Below are positions 1 through 8,470 of a stretch of DNA of 64,000 bases, one piece after another. Location of the stretch: the NCBI RefSeq assembly GCF_039532215.1, contig NZ_BAAARN010000001.1, positions 1,287,942 through 1,351,941 on the forward strand, in the 5' to 3' direction. The notes beneath the pieces are model-generated. The model worked only from the letters and a program-made list of their open reading frames with translations. It was not told the origin of the DNA and searched no databases. Within the stretch, counting starts at the first letter, position 1, and each line of letters opens with the position of its first letter. Origin of the DNA: Pedococcus aerophilus (lineage in GTDB: Bacteria > Actinomycetota > Actinomycetes > Actinomycetales > Dermatophilaceae). The position numbers and the translations under genes were made by a program.

Positions 1-134
1 GTTCCCTGTCCGTGATCTGCGGACCCGGCCCGCCGACGTGCGATTCCTCCCGCAGCGGTGTTGAGTAGTCGTCGTGAGGACCGCACCGCGGTCCGACGAC
101 AACACCGGAAACCCCGGTGCAGAAGGAGCAGGAC

Positions 135-407
135 ATGGCTGGAATCATCGGCACCATCATCTTTGGAGCCATCATCGGAGTGCTGGCTCGCGTGGTCCTC
201 CCGGGCAAGCAGAACATCAGCGCACTCGTGACCGTCATCCTCGGCATCCTCGGCGCCCTCGTGGGTTACTACCTGTGGGGCGCGATGGGTGGCGGCGACA
301 CCGGCGGCATCGACTGGATCCGCTGGATCATCAGCATCATCGTCGCTGCGGTCTTCGTCGTGATCTACGAGCGTGTCATGGGCCGCAAGGGCAGCCACCA
401 CGCCTGA
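135..407 (+). CDS. GlsB/YeaQ/YmgE-type stress membrane protein
   Basis: A 90-residue protein made almost entirely of three hydrophobic segments (about residues 1-24, 34-54 and 66-86) with small glycine-rich turns, ending in a basic tail. This is the layout of the transglycosylase-associated/GlsB-YeaQ family of small inner-membrane proteins linked to general stress; the molecular activity of the family is not established. The ATG at 135 was chosen over an in-frame upstream ATG because AGAAGGAG lies at 121-128, six bases before it. A strong hairpin follows the stop, so it is probably transcribed alone. Family assignment is from the membrane pattern and overall sequence style. Confidence 0.85.
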   Translation: MAGIIGTIIFGAIIGVLARVVLPGKQNISALVTVILGILGALVGYYLWGAMGGGDTGGIDWIRWIISIIVAAVFVVIYERVMGRKGSHHA

Positions 408-420
408 CGTCACCCGACGC

Positions 421-458
421 ACGAAGGGGCCCGGTCCACCAGGACCGGGCCCCTTCGT
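421..458 (+). terminator. Perfect 17-bp hairpin after the GlsB-type gene
   Basis: Arms 421-437 (ACGAAGGGGCCCGGTCC) and 442-458 pair perfectly around a 4-nt loop, 14 bases after the stop codon. There is no long T tract, as is usual for high-GC actinobacteria. Confidence 0.85.
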
Positions 459-466
459 CGTGTTAG

Positions 467-526
467 CACCCCGACGACTTCGTACCCCGGGTGCCACCAC
501 CCCGACGACTTCGTACCCCGGGTGCC
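467..526. repeat. 29-bp direct repeat, period 31
   Basis: The segment beginning CACCCCGACGACTTCGTACC occurs identically at 467-495 and 498-526. A partial inverted copy (GGGTACGAAGTCG core) lies at 558-578. Non-coding; role unknown. Confidence 0.8.
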
Positions 527-604
527 GCTCAAGCCGCGTCCGACCGCCGTCATGATCGGCGCCACGGGTACGAAGTCGCGGGCGTCGGGCGGCCAGGCCA
601 GACG

Positions 605-629
605 ACTGGCCCGGCCCGGCCGGGCCAGT
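605..629 (-). terminator. Hairpin after the MiaE-like gene
   Basis: Perfect 10-bp arms ACTGGCCCGG (605-614) and CCGGGCCAGT (620-629) with a 5-nt loop, just beyond the stop of the minus-strand gene ending at 638. Confidence 0.65.
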
Positions 630-637
630 CAGGGGCG

Positions 638-1330
638 TCAGGCGGCCAGGCCCAGACGGCCCATCCGGCGGGTGTGCTCGTCGGTGAGGCGGGCGAACAT
701 CCGGCCCAGCTCGGCGAGGTCGGCGCTCGGGCGGTCCGGTCCCCCGGCCCCTCCGACGAGCAGGGAGGCCAACGCGTCACGCTCGACCGCCACCTGCTGC
801 GCCTGCGACAGGGCCTCGCCGACGAGGCGACGCCCCCACAGGGCGAGCCGGCCGGAGATGCGCGGGTCGGTGCGGATCGCCTCACGGACGACCTTGACCA
901 CGAAGTCGGCCTGACCGACGTCCTGCATCGCGGAGTGGACCAGGGCCTGGGTCGAGGGGTCGACGTACGCCGCGACCTCCCGGTAGAAGTCGGTGGCGAT
1001 GCCGTCGCCGACGTAGGCCTTGACCAGTCCCTCGAGCCACGTGCTCGGACGGGTGCGCTCGTGGAACGCGTCGACCGGGGCGATGAACGGCGCCATGGCC
1101 GTCTCGGGTGCCACGCCCATGTCGTCGAGGCGGGCCACGATCATCTCGTAGTGGCGGAACTCCGCGACCGCCAGCCCGGCGACGGCAGCCTTGAGCGGCT
1201 GCGTCGGCGAGAGCTCGGAGTCACCGGCCAGCCGGGTGAAGGCGGTGAGCTCGCCGTAGGCGAGGGCACCGAGGAGGTCGGCGACGGCCTCGCGGTACTG
1301 CGGCTCGGCCAACCAGTCGTCCTGCGTCAT
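638..1330 (-). CDS. Ferritin-like (MiaE_2-type) protein
   Basis: A 230-residue, mostly helical, acidic protein with two E...ExxH-like helices (for example AEFRHYE near residue 70), as in the actinobacterial ferritin-like family related to the tRNA hydroxylase MiaE. The diiron-like fold is what is recognisable; substrate is unknown and tRNA hydroxylation is not demonstrated for this branch. It sits back-to-back with a DEAD-box helicase, as the mycobacterial counterpart (Rv3210c) does with rhlE, which supports the assignment. A GTG three codons upstream is in frame, but TAGGGT at 1343-1338 ends seven bases before the ATG at 1330, predicting a leaderless mRNA starting at this ATG, so I chose 1330. 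Confidence 0.8.
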   Translation of the reverse strand: MTQDDWLAEPQYREAVADLLGALAYGELTAFTRLAGDSELSPTQPLKAAVAGLAVAEFRHYEMIVARLDDMGVAPETAMAPFIAPVDAFHERTRPSTWLEGLVKAYVGDGIATDFYREVAAYVDPSTQALVHSAMQDVGQADFVVKVVREAIRTDPRISGRLALWGRRLVGEALSQAQQVAVERDALASLLVGGAGGPDRPSADLAELGRMFARLTDEHTRRMGRLGLAA

Positions 1331-1337
1331 GTCCGTC

Positions 1338-1343
1338 ACCCTA
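1338..1343 (-). promoter_or_regulatory. Predicted leaderless -10 (TAGGGT) of the MiaE-like gene
   Basis: TAGGGT on the minus strand ends 7 nt before ATG 1330. No Shine-Dalgarno sequence precedes that ATG. Confidence 0.55.
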
Positions 1344-1431
1344 ACGGCGCAGGGGGTCCTCCCGACGCCCGATGAGCCGTCACGACGCCCCGACGGAGGT
1401 CGAGGATGAGGGGATGTGCCGGGCCCGGCGG

Positions 1432-1490
1432 TAGACTCGACTCGTCAAAGGTGCCCGGTCGGCACGAATCAGCCGCGGACGTGGTCCGCG
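1432..1490 (+). promoter_or_regulatory. Putative promoter and 5' leader hairpin of the DEAD-box gene
   Basis: TAGACT at 1432-1437 resembles an actinobacterial -10; transcription from about 1444 would give a leader of roughly 130 nt. A 7-bp hairpin CGCGGAC/GTCCGCG with a GTG loop lies at 1474-1490. No clear -35 is visible. Helicase genes of this type often have long leaders, but a regulatory role here is inference. Confidence 0.35.
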
Positions 1491-1576
1491 CAACCGCTCG
1501 ACGAGCATGGAAGACCTCCGATCGGCCCGCGGCGCGACGGCCTCCCCGAGGGAGCGCCCCCGATCGAGAGAACTTC

Positions 1577-3136
1577 ATGACCGAGACCACCACGGGTGCC
1601 ACCGCGCCCGCAGATCCCACGTTCGCCGACTTCGACGTCCACCCCGACATCGTCGCCTCCCTGAGCGCTGCCGGGATCGTCACCCCCTTCCCCATCCAGG
1701 CGATGACCCTCCCGGTCGCCCTCGCCGGCCACGACATCATCGGCCAGGCCAAGACGGGCACCGGCAAGACGCTGGGCTTCGGCGTCCCCATGCTCAACCG
1801 CACCATCGCCCGCGTCGACGACGCGTGGGACGGCTTCAAGCACGCCGGCAAGCCGCAGGCCCTGGCCGTGGCCCCGACGCGCGAGCTCGCCGTCCAGGTC
1901 GCCGCCGACCTCGACCGCGCGGGCAAGGGTCGCGGCATCCGCGTCCTGACCGTCTACGGCGGCCGGGCCTACGAGCCGCAGATCGAGGCGCTGCGCAACG
2001 GCGTCGAGGTCGTCGTCGGCACCCCTGGTCGTCTCATCGACCTGGCCAAGCAGGGCCACCTCGACCTCTCGCACGTCATGTCCGTCGTCCTCGACGAGGC
2101 CGACGAGATGCTCGACCTCGGGTTCCTCCCCGACGTCGAGAAGCTCCTCGCCATGACGCCGCCGAACCGCCAGACCATGCTGTTCTCGGCCACCATGCCG
2201 GGTGCGGTCGTGGCCCTCGCCCGCCGCTACATGAAGCAGCCCACCCACATCCGCGCGATGGGTGACGACCAGGAGAACGCCCACACGGTCAAGGCCGTCG
2301 AGCAGTTCGTCTACCGCGCCCACGCGATGGACAAGGTCGAGATGCTCGCCCGCATGCTCCAGGCCGAGGGTCGTGGCCTGACGATCATCTTCAGCCGCAC
2401 CAAGCGCACCGCTGCGAAGGTCGCCGACGAGCTCGTCGACCGCGGGTTCGCTGCTGCCGCGATCCACGGTGACCTCGGCCAGGGCGCTCGCGAGCAGGCG
2501 CTGCGCGCATTCCGCAACGGCAAGGTCGACATCCTCGTGGCCACCGACGTCGCAGCCCGCGGCATCGACGTCGACAACGTCACCCACGTCATCAACTACC
2601 AGTGCCCGGAGGAGGAGAAGACCTACCTCCACCGCATCGGCCGCACCGCGCGCGCCGGCAACACCGGCATCGCGGTCACCTTCGTGGACTGGGACGACAT
2701 GCCGCGCTGGGGCCTGATCAACAAGACCCTCGACCTCGGCATCCCCGAGCCCGAGGAGACCTACTCCTCCTCGGACCACCTGTACGAGCAGCTCAACATC
2801 CCGCGCACCGCCAAGGGCCGCCTGCCCAAGGCCGACCAGAAGCTCGCGGGCCTCGGCGCCGAGGTGCTCGAGGACCTCGGCGAGACGGGCAAGTCCAGCG
2901 GGCGCCGTCCCGCGGGCGGTGGCCGCAGCGGACGTGACGGCGGTCGTGACTCCGGCCGGGACAACGCCCGCAGCGGTGGGCGCGACGCCGGTCGTGACTC
3001 GGGCCGGGGCGAGCGCCGCTCCGACTCCGCCCCCCGGGCCGAGGGCGACGCCGCCGCCAAGCCCCGTCGCAACCGCAACCGTCGCCGCACCCGCGGTGGC
3101 TCGGGCGACTCCGCCCCCGCCGGCCAGGAGGGCTGA
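1577..3136 (+). CDS. DEAD/DEAH-box RNA helicase (RhlE type)
   Basis: ATP-dependent RNA helicase of 519 residues acting on structured RNA. Visible motifs: Q-motif region FPIQ near 38-41, Walker A AKTGTGKT (58-65), PTREL near 100, DEAD (173-176), SAT (204-206), and the C-terminal helicase motifs including HRIGRTAR. The last about 80 residues are a low-complexity basic tail of RD/GRD/GGRD units (RGG-like), typical of RNA-binding tails in actinobacterial RhlE-like helicases. I chose the ATG at 1577 because the Q motif begins soon after it; upstream in-frame codons give a non-conserved arginine-rich extension. The neighbouring MiaE-like and ParA genes match the rhlE neighbourhood in mycobacteria. 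Confidence 0.95.
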   Translation: MTETTTGATAPADPTFADFDVHPDIVASLSAAGIVTPFPIQAMTLPVALAGHDIIGQAKTGTGKTLGFGVPMLNRTIARVDDAWDGFKHAGKPQALAVAPTRELAVQVAADLDRAGKGRGIRVLTVYGGRAYEPQIEALRNGVEVVVGTPGRLIDLAKQGHLDLSHVMSVVLDEADEMLDLGFLPDVEKLLAMTPPNRQTMLFSATMPGAVVALARRYMKQPTHIRAMGDDQENAHTVKAVEQFVYRAHAMDKVEMLARMLQAEGRGLTIIFSRTKRTAAKVADELVDRGFAAAAIHGDLGQGAREQALRAFRNGKVDILVATDVAARGIDVDNVTHVINYQCPEEEKTYLHRIGRTARAGNTGIAVTFVDWDDMPRWGLINKTLDLGIPEPEETYSSSDHLYEQLNIPRTAKGRLPKADQKLAGLGAEVLEDLGETGKSSGRRPAGGGRSGRDGGRDSGRDNARSGGRDAGRDSGRGERRSDSAPRAEGDAAAKPRRNRNRRRTRGGSGDSAPAGQEG

Positions 3137-3144
3137 GCACCGCT

Positions 3145-3195
3145 CCGGTACGGCGCCGTGAGGGTTGCGATTCGGCCACTTCGGCGCCATACCGG
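3145..3195 (+). terminator. Long-loop inverted repeat after the helicase gene
   Basis: CCGGTACGGCGCC (3145-3157) pairs with GGCGCCATACCGG (3183-3195) with one mismatch and a 25-nt loop. It contains the recurring nonamer GCGCCATAC. Terminator role is likely, not certain. Confidence 0.5.
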
Positions 3196-3219
3196 GACCG
3201 CCGGTGTCATCCTCACCTC

Positions 3220-4758
3220 GTGGGGAGGATTCGTCGGCGGCGCGGATGGCACACCCTGACGCTGGTGCTCGCGGGCGCGCTCGCTGTCGCGGCCGTCTGC
3301 GTCGCGACGCTCGGCCCGGACGAGCAGGAGCGCTTCCTCGACTTCCTGCGTGAGCAGCCGGATGTCGTGTCGGTGGCGGATCCCGGTCGCGCGCTCGCCG
3401 TCGGCCCACCCGGGCGTCCCGTCGCTGCCCGTGCCTTGCGCCCCGACGCCGAGGCAGTGGTCGCCCAGCCCATCGACGCGGAGGTGGTCGGTCGTCTCGG
3501 CCGTGCCGTCACCGGGTATGCGGCCGAGCACCAGGGGGTGCGCGGCCTCAGCGTCCTGCTGCGGCAGGGCTCGGACAGGGTGCTGCTCGCCACCGACGCC
3601 TCCACCAACGCCAGGACGATCACGGTGCTGGGCGCCATGCGGGCCCTGCCCTCCGTCGTCACCGTGCAGGCCGACATCAGCTCCGAGACCGCACCGTTCA
3701 CGGTGACGGTGGCGGCTGGGGCCGACCTGCCTGCCGCTGCGAAGGCTCTGGCGAAGTCCCTCCCCGACCGCTCCACGGGCTGGTTCGGGACCAGCCCGGC
3801 CGTCGCGGTGCGCGACCCCGTGGGCCACGAGGTCCGGGTCAGGGCTGGTGGCACGGTCACGGACTCCGACGCACGGGCGTTCGCCGTCGCGGTTAGAGCA
3901 GACCCCGCCGGGCCCCTCGCGCTGATCACGTCCGGACCCACGGACGGAAGCCTGCGCAGCGTGATCCGTTTGCCCGAGTCTCCCCGCCTGGCAGCGACCG
4001 CCGCAGCGCTGCACGACTCCGGCTACGGCCTGGGACGGCTGGGCGAGGCGGTCGAAGGACCTGTCGGAGAGATCCCCTTGGACGAGACGTCCTGGGCGAG
4101 GGCAGCCGCCACGCAGCTCACCGGGGTGCCGGGAATCCGCGCCGCCCGGGTCGACGTGGGCAGTGCCGAGGAGCGGCGGCCCGTCGTCGCTGACCTGCGC
4201 ATCGCCCCGGGGGTGTCGTTCGGACGGGTGCTCGAGGCACTACCGGCCCAGGTCGAGCGGTTGGAGGCGCACACCTCGGTGGCCGCACCGGACTACGACC
4301 GGGACGACGCCCTCGCCCCCGATCCCGAGGTCGACTGCCCGGCCGCCGAGGACGGCCTCAACCTCGCCTACAGCGGGCCACGGGAGGCGCTGCCGAAGGC
4401 CGCCAACTACCTTGCAGCCCTGCGTGCGGCCGCATCCGGGGCGACCTGTGTGCACTGGGCCGAACGGGGTGAGCACGGGCGACCGCAGTCGCAGGTCGTC
4501 CTCATCCGCCTGCCCCTGGAGCAGTCGAGCTGGCGGCCGGTGCTGGACGTGGTCCGGGCCCGTCGCGCCGACCTGGGGTCCGCCCACCCGGACGTGGTGC
4601 TGCTGCTACCGGTGCCCGGTCGGTCGTGGACGGCGGTCTTCAACCTCTCCGAGGGGGACGCGCCCTACGTCTCGGCGCTGGGCACGGAGCGTCCCGGCGA
4701 GGGCCGGGACGTGGAGGACATGCTTCAGCCCCTGGTCCGGCACTGGGCCAAGGGCTGA
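3220..4758 (+). CDS. Membrane-anchored protein of unknown function
   Basis: I do not recognise this 512-residue protein. It starts with five basic residues and one hydrophobic helix (about residues 11-30), so most of it should be outside the membrane, anchored by its N-terminus. The rest is Ala/Val/Arg-rich with no catalytic motif I can name; the C-terminal half has three cysteines. The GTG start at 3220 has CATCCT six bases upstream, compatible with a leaderless mRNA. Position after a DEAD-box helicase and before an orphan ParA parallels the uncharacterised Rv3212 of mycobacteria, but I cannot assert orthology. It converges on an alcohol dehydrogenase with a shared hairpin between. Confidence 0.7.
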   Translation: MGRIRRRRGWHTLTLVLAGALAVAAVCVATLGPDEQERFLDFLREQPDVVSVADPGRALAVGPPGRPVAARALRPDAEAVVAQPIDAEVVGRLGRAVTGYAAEHQGVRGLSVLLRQGSDRVLLATDASTNARTITVLGAMRALPSVVTVQADISSETAPFTVTVAAGADLPAAAKALAKSLPDRSTGWFGTSPAVAVRDPVGHEVRVRAGGTVTDSDARAFAVAVRADPAGPLALITSGPTDGSLRSVIRLPESPRLAATAAALHDSGYGLGRLGEAVEGPVGEIPLDETSWARAAATQLTGVPGIRAARVDVGSAEERRPVVADLRIAPGVSFGRVLEALPAQVERLEAHTSVAAPDYDRDDALAPDPEVDCPAAEDGLNLAYSGPREALPKAANYLAALRAAASGATCVHWAERGEHGRPQSQVVLIRLPLEQSSWRPVLDVVRARRADLGSAHPDVVLLLPVPGRSWTAVFNLSEGDAPYVSALGTERPGEGRDVEDMLQPLVRHWAKG

Positions 4759-4787
4759 AGGACGGCGGTCAGGAGACCACCGACAGC

Positions 4788-4818
4788 GGCGCCCCGCCAC
4801 GAAGGGTGACGGGGCGCC
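4788..4818. terminator. Bidirectional hairpin between convergent genes
   Basis: GGCGCCCCG (4788-4796) pairs with CGGGGCGCC (4810-4818); an inner CAC/GTG extends the stem. It lies in the 65-bp gap between the two convergent stops and could serve both. Confidence 0.7.
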
Positions 4819-4823
4819 ATACG

Positions 4824-5870
4824 TCAGGCGTTGATGGTCGCCGTGTCGATGACGAAGCGGTAGCGCACGTCGGAGTTGACGACGCGGTCGTAGGCCTCGT
4901 TGACCTGGCTGGCGTCGATCTTCTCGATCTCGGCCGCGATGCCGTGCTCGGCCGCGAAGTCGAGCATCTCCTGGGTCTGCGGGATCCCGCCGATGTTGGA
5001 GCCGGCGAGGGCCTTGCTGCCGCCGATGAGGGAGAAGGCGACGAAGGTGCTGGGGTCGCTCGGCGCACCGACGTTGACCATGGCCCCGTTGGCCTTGAGC
5101 AGCGAGAGGTAGTCGTCGAAGGGCAGGTTCGCGCTCACCGTGTTGAGGATGAGGTCGAACGAGCCGCGCAGCTTCTCGAAGGTCTCCGGGTCCTTGGTGG
5201 CGTAGTGGGCGACGGCACCGAACTTGGCGCTGTCGGCCTCCTTGGCCGTCGACTGGCTGAGGACCGTCACCTCGGCACCGAGGGCCGCGGCGAACTTCAC
5301 GCCGAGGTGGCCGAGGCCACCGAGGCCGACGACGGCGACGTTCTTGCCGGGGCCTGCACCCCAGCGCTTGAGCGGGTTGAACGTCGTGATGCCCGCGCAC
5401 AGCAGGGGCGCCGCGACGTCGAGCTCGAGGGCGTCGGGGATGCGGACGGCGAAGCGCTCGCTGACGACGACGGACTGGGCGTAGCCACCCATGGTCTTCT
5501 CGCCGTCGTAGCCGGTGCCGTTGTACGTCATGACGGCACCCTTGAGGCAGAACTGCTCCTCGCCGTCCTTGCAGTACTCACACTCGCCACAGGAGTCGAC
5601 CATGCAGCCGACACCGACGCGGTCGCCGACCTTGTAGCGGCTCACGCCGTCGCCGACCTTGGACACGACACCGGCGATCTCGTGGCCGGGGACCATCGGG
5701 AAGATGGCGCTCCCCCACTCCTCACGGACCTGGTGGATGTCGCTGTGGCAGATTCCGGCGAAGGCGATGTCGATGACGATGTCGTCGTCGCGCAGCTCAC
5801 GCTGCTCGATCGTCGTCGCCTCGAGGGGGGCGCCGGCGGATGCTGCGGACAGTGCTGCAGTGCGGGACAT
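4824..5870 (-). CDS. Zinc-dependent NAD(P) alcohol dehydrogenase
   Basis: Medium-chain dehydrogenase of 348 residues, oxidising alcohols or reducing aldehydes with NAD(P). The catalytic-zinc region GICHSD and GHEIAG, the structural-zinc cysteine cluster CGECEYCKDGEEQFC, and the Rossmann motif GLGGLGHLG are all present in the usual order. The sequence style (MGGYAQ, LPLL-CAG-type region) is that of the cinnamyl-alcohol/YahK-like subgroup with broad aldehyde range. ATG 5870 has AAGGAG six bases upstream, which rejects the GTG 12 codons earlier. It stands alone. True substrate cannot be read from the sequence. Confidence 0.92.
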   Translation of the reverse strand: MSRTAALSAASAGAPLEATTIEQRELRDDDIVIDIAFAGICHSDIHQVREEWGSAIFPMVPGHEIAGVVSKVGDGVSRYKVGDRVGVGCMVDSCGECEYCKDGEEQFCLKGAVMTYNGTGYDGEKTMGGYAQSVVVSERFAVRIPDALELDVAAPLLCAGITTFNPLKRWGAGPGKNVAVVGLGGLGHLGVKFAAALGAEVTVLSQSTAKEADSAKFGAVAHYATKDPETFEKLRGSFDLILNTVSANLPFDDYLSLLKANGAMVNVGAPSDPSTFVAFSLIGGSKALAGSNIGGIPQTQEMLDFAAEHGIAAEIEKIDASQVNEAYDRVVNSDVRYRFVIDTATINA

Positions 5871-6036
5871 GATTCTCCTTGGGGGGTCGGGGTCAGTCAC
5901 CGTCATGGGACAAGTCCCAAGGACGGACGACTATTCCGCGAACCCCTGGTGATCCTGGCGCGCCCGCACCAGAACCATCAGGAGGACCACAGGAGTCCCT
6001 GCTGTCGTCGGACCGTCAGCAGTGTTCTCCTCGGAT

Positions 6037-6279
6037 CTAGCGCACCTGCCCGGACACCGAGAACGCGGCGGGCACGGCGGAGTGGACCGACGAGGTGTTC
6101 CCGACCTGCTGGAGGTGCACCGCGGCGGCGCCGGAGCCGGCGTTCGCGGCCGGCGTGTCGTTGATGCTGACAGCCCAGTACAGGACGCAGACGGCGACCG
6201 CCGCGAGGACGGTCTGCAGCGGACCGGCGTGCGCGCTGGTCGACCGTGCGGTGGATGTCGGCTGGGGGGTGAACGACAT
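6037..6279 (-). CDS. Small single-pass membrane protein, unknown
   Basis: An 80-residue protein with a Ser/Thr-rich N-terminus, one hydrophobic helix (about residues 22-40, TVLAAVAVCVLYWAVSI) and a short Ala/Ser-rich outside part. I see no homology. A good ribosome site (AGGAG, six bases before the ATG) argues that it is translated. Neighbours give no hint of function. Confidence 0.55.
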   Translation of the reverse strand: MSFTPQPTSTARSTSAHAGPLQTVLAAVAVCVLYWAVSINDTPAANAGSGAAAVHLQQVGNTSSVHSAVPAAFSVSGQVR

Positions 6280-6538
6280 GGGGGACTCCTCGGATCTACG
6301 CCTCGATCGACGACCAGCAGGGGGTCTGGTCGTGCTCCGGGGGCGAACTCCGAGATCGTCTCAGCGGAGATGACCGTGGTCACGACGGCTTTGCCAGGTC
6401 TATACCTTCCGACACGCCGACAGCCGTGTTTCCGGCCCGATCGGGTCAGTTGGGCATCAACCGTTCGGCTGAGGTGCGGTTGCTGCGTCACGGCCGCCAC
6501 ACAGGCACCGCCCGGCACTCGAGGTGCTCGCACCGCGG

Positions 6539-6585
6539 CTCGGAGCTGGACTCAGAGCTCGGTTCAGAGCCTGGTCAGAGCTTGG
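6539..6585. repeat. Degenerate 12-bp tandem repeat at the parA stop
   Basis: Four units: CTCGGAGCTGGA (6539), CTCAGAGCTCGG (6551), TTCAGAGCCTGG (6563) and TCAGAGCTTGG (6575). The last unit includes the stop codon of the ParA gene. Confidence 0.6.
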
Positions 6586-7363
6586 CGAGCCGCTTCGTCA
6601 GCGCGGCGGCGACCTCACGGTAGGCCGTGGCGCCCTTGGAGGTGCGCGACGTGCTGAGGATGGAGCGGCCCACCGCCGGCGCCTCGGCGAACCGCACCGT
6701 CTTGGGGATCGGGGGGCTCAACACGGGCAGGCCGTAGCGCTCGCCGACGTCGGCCAGCACCTCCTGCGCGTGGTTGCTGCGGCCGTCGAACATGGTGGGG
6801 AGGATGCCGAGGACCACCAGGTCCTTGTTGAGGATCTTCTGCACGTCGGTGACCGTGTCGAGGAGCTGCCCCACCCCGCGGTGGCTGAGCATCTCGCACG
6901 GCATGGGGATGATCAGGCCCTGGCTGGCGGTGAGCGCGTTGAGGGTGAGCACCCCGAGGCTCGGCGAGCAGTCGAGGAGGATGACGTCGTACTCGCTGCG
7001 GACGTCCTCCAAGGCGGTGCGCAGGACGTACTCGCGTCCCGGCCTCGGCAGCAGCTGGGCCTCGGCCCCGGCGAGGTCGATGACGCTCGGGACCAGGTCG
7101 ACCCCGTCGTCACAGCTGACCCGCACGTCCGCGATGCCGGCCCTGCCCAGCAGCACCTCGTTGACCGAGGACTCCACCTCGTCGGGGTCCACGCCGAGGC
7201 TGAACGTCAGGCAGGCCTGGGCGTCGAGGTCCACCAGCAGCACGCGCTTGCCCTGCTCGGCGAACGCTGCGCCGAGGGACGCGACCGACGTCGTCTTGGC
7301 GACGCCGCCCTTCTGGTTGGCCACCGAGATGATCGTGGCGGGCCTGGTGCGAGCTCTGGCCAA
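6575..7363 (-). CDS. Orphan ParA/Soj-family ATPase
   Basis: P-loop ATPase of 262 residues of the Walker-type cytoskeletal ATPase family. The deviant Walker A KGGVAKTT (near residues 18-25), the switch region DLDAQ and the DCSPSLG motif are intact, so ATP-driven dimerisation and DNA or membrane association are expected. There is no parB gene or parS palindrome nearby, so this is not the chromosomal parAB pair. Mycobacterial Rv3213c is in the same neighbourhood near rhlE. The TTG at 7363 is used as start, with GGAAGGG about eight bases upstream. What cargo it positions is unknown. Confidence 0.88.
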   Translation of the reverse strand: MARARTRPATIISVANQKGGVAKTTSVASLGAAFAEQGKRVLLVDLDAQACLTFSLGVDPDEVESSVNEVLLGRAGIADVRVSCDDGVDLVPSVIDLAGAEAQLLPRPGREYVLRTALEDVRSEYDVILLDCSPSLGVLTLNALTASQGLIIPMPCEMLSHRGVGQLLDTVTDVQKILNKDLVVLGILPTMFDGRSNHAQEVLADVGERYGLPVLSPPIPKTVRFAEAPAVGRSILSTSRTSKGATAYREVAAALTKRLAKL

Positions 7364-7555
7364 CGAGAGGCCCTTCCGTGCGTGGTGGGTGTGCCGTGGC
7401 CCAGTCTGTCAGGTACGAACGTCGCCGTAACGCCGACCCAAAGGACCTATCTGGCGTCGCACGCGCGCAAAGAACTAGTTGAACCTTTATCGTGTTGGAC
7501 GTAGCGCAGGGCTACGACGGGCGGCGCACATGTGCCGACAGGAGAGGTTTGGCTG

Positions 7556-8470
7556 GTGGCGACGCCGCAACACCGGGGCCAGGGGGGCTCCCAGGGACTG
7601 GGTGATGCCACCTTCCCTGCTGCCCTGCGCACGGCCGTCAAGCACAGCGGGCGCAGCCTGGAGTCGCTGCGTCGTCGGCTCGACGAGCGCGGCACACCGG
7701 TCAGCATCGCGACGCTGAGCTACTGGCAGTCCGGCCGCAGCCAGCCCCAGCGGGTCGGCTCGCTGGAGGCCGTCGCCCACCTCGAGGAGATCCTCGGGGT
7801 GCCGCGAGGCCACCTGCTGAGCAAGCTCGGTCCACGACGACGGCCCGGCCCGGCCCGCGAGCTGCCCCGCGCCGCCGAGCTGCCCGTGGAGATCCCGCTC
7901 GCCACGCAGGCGATGCAGCAGCTGGGTTTCGGCGACACCCTCGAGCTGGTCGACCTCACCGTCCACGACACCCTCGACGTCGACGCGCAAGGCGTGCAGC
8001 GCGTGCGCACCATCCGCAACGTCGTCCGCGCCATGCGTGACGGCGCCCAGCGCATCCCGGCCCTGCTCGCCACCGACCAGCCGAGCGGCGAGCGCGCCCA
8101 CTTCACCGCCGTGAGCGGCTGCCGCGTCGGACGCACCATCTCCCACGACGCCGAGGGCGTGTTCGCCGCCGAGATCATCCTCGAGCGCCCGCTTCGCGTG
8201 GACGAGACCGCTGCGGCGGAGCACCGGGTCACGCTGCCCCTCGACCTCGACCCCGAGCAGTCGATCGAGTACTTCCTGCTCAACCGGGTCAGCGAGCTGA
8301 TGATCTGGGTGCGCTTCGACCCGGCGAAGCTGCCGGTGACCGTCGAGACCTACACGGTCCTGGACGGGATGACCACGTCGAGCCTGGTGGACCTCGGTGA
8401 GTCCACCAGCGTCCAGCACGTCGTCCACAAGGTCGGGCCCGGGCGGGTCGGCATCAGGTGGGAGTTCTGA
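7556..8470 (+). CDS. HTH (XRE-like) regulatory protein
   Basis: A 304-residue protein whose N-terminal about 90 residues read as a helix-turn-helix of the phage-repressor type (SLESLRRRL...IATLSYWQSGRSQP), with the remainder an acidic mixed alpha/beta domain of no recognised family that may bind a ligand or partner. The GTG at 7556 was chosen over one at 7532 because GGAGAGG ends seven bases before it. It is divergent from parA across a 192-bp gap holding an AACTAGTT palindrome at 7473-7480. The 3' end overlaps the convergent nuclease gene by 17 bp. Target genes unknown. Confidence 0.75.
   Translation: MATPQHRGQGGSQGLGDATFPAALRTAVKHSGRSLESLRRRLDERGTPVSIATLSYWQSGRSQPQRVGSLEAVAHLEEILGVPRGHLLSKLGPRRRPGPARELPRAAELPVEIPLATQAMQQLGFGDTLELVDLTVHDTLDVDAQGVQRVRTIRNVVRAMRDGAQRIPALLATDQPSGERAHFTAVSGCRVGRTISHDAEGVFAAEIILERPLRVDETAAAEHRVTLPLDLDPEQSIEYFLLNRVSELMIWVRFDPAKLPVTVETYTVLDGMTTSSLVDLGESTSVQHVVHKVGPGRVGIRWEF

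Noticed and set aside
1469-3409. 646-codon minus-strand frame opposite the DEAD-box gene
   Set aside because: Antisense shadow with Val/Asp/Gly-rich composition typical of reversed coding sequence.
6575-7363. ParA as part of a plasmid or integrated element
   Set aside because: Neighbourhood matches conserved chromosomal order around rhlE; no integrase, replication or mobilisation gene and no direct-repeat attachment sites.
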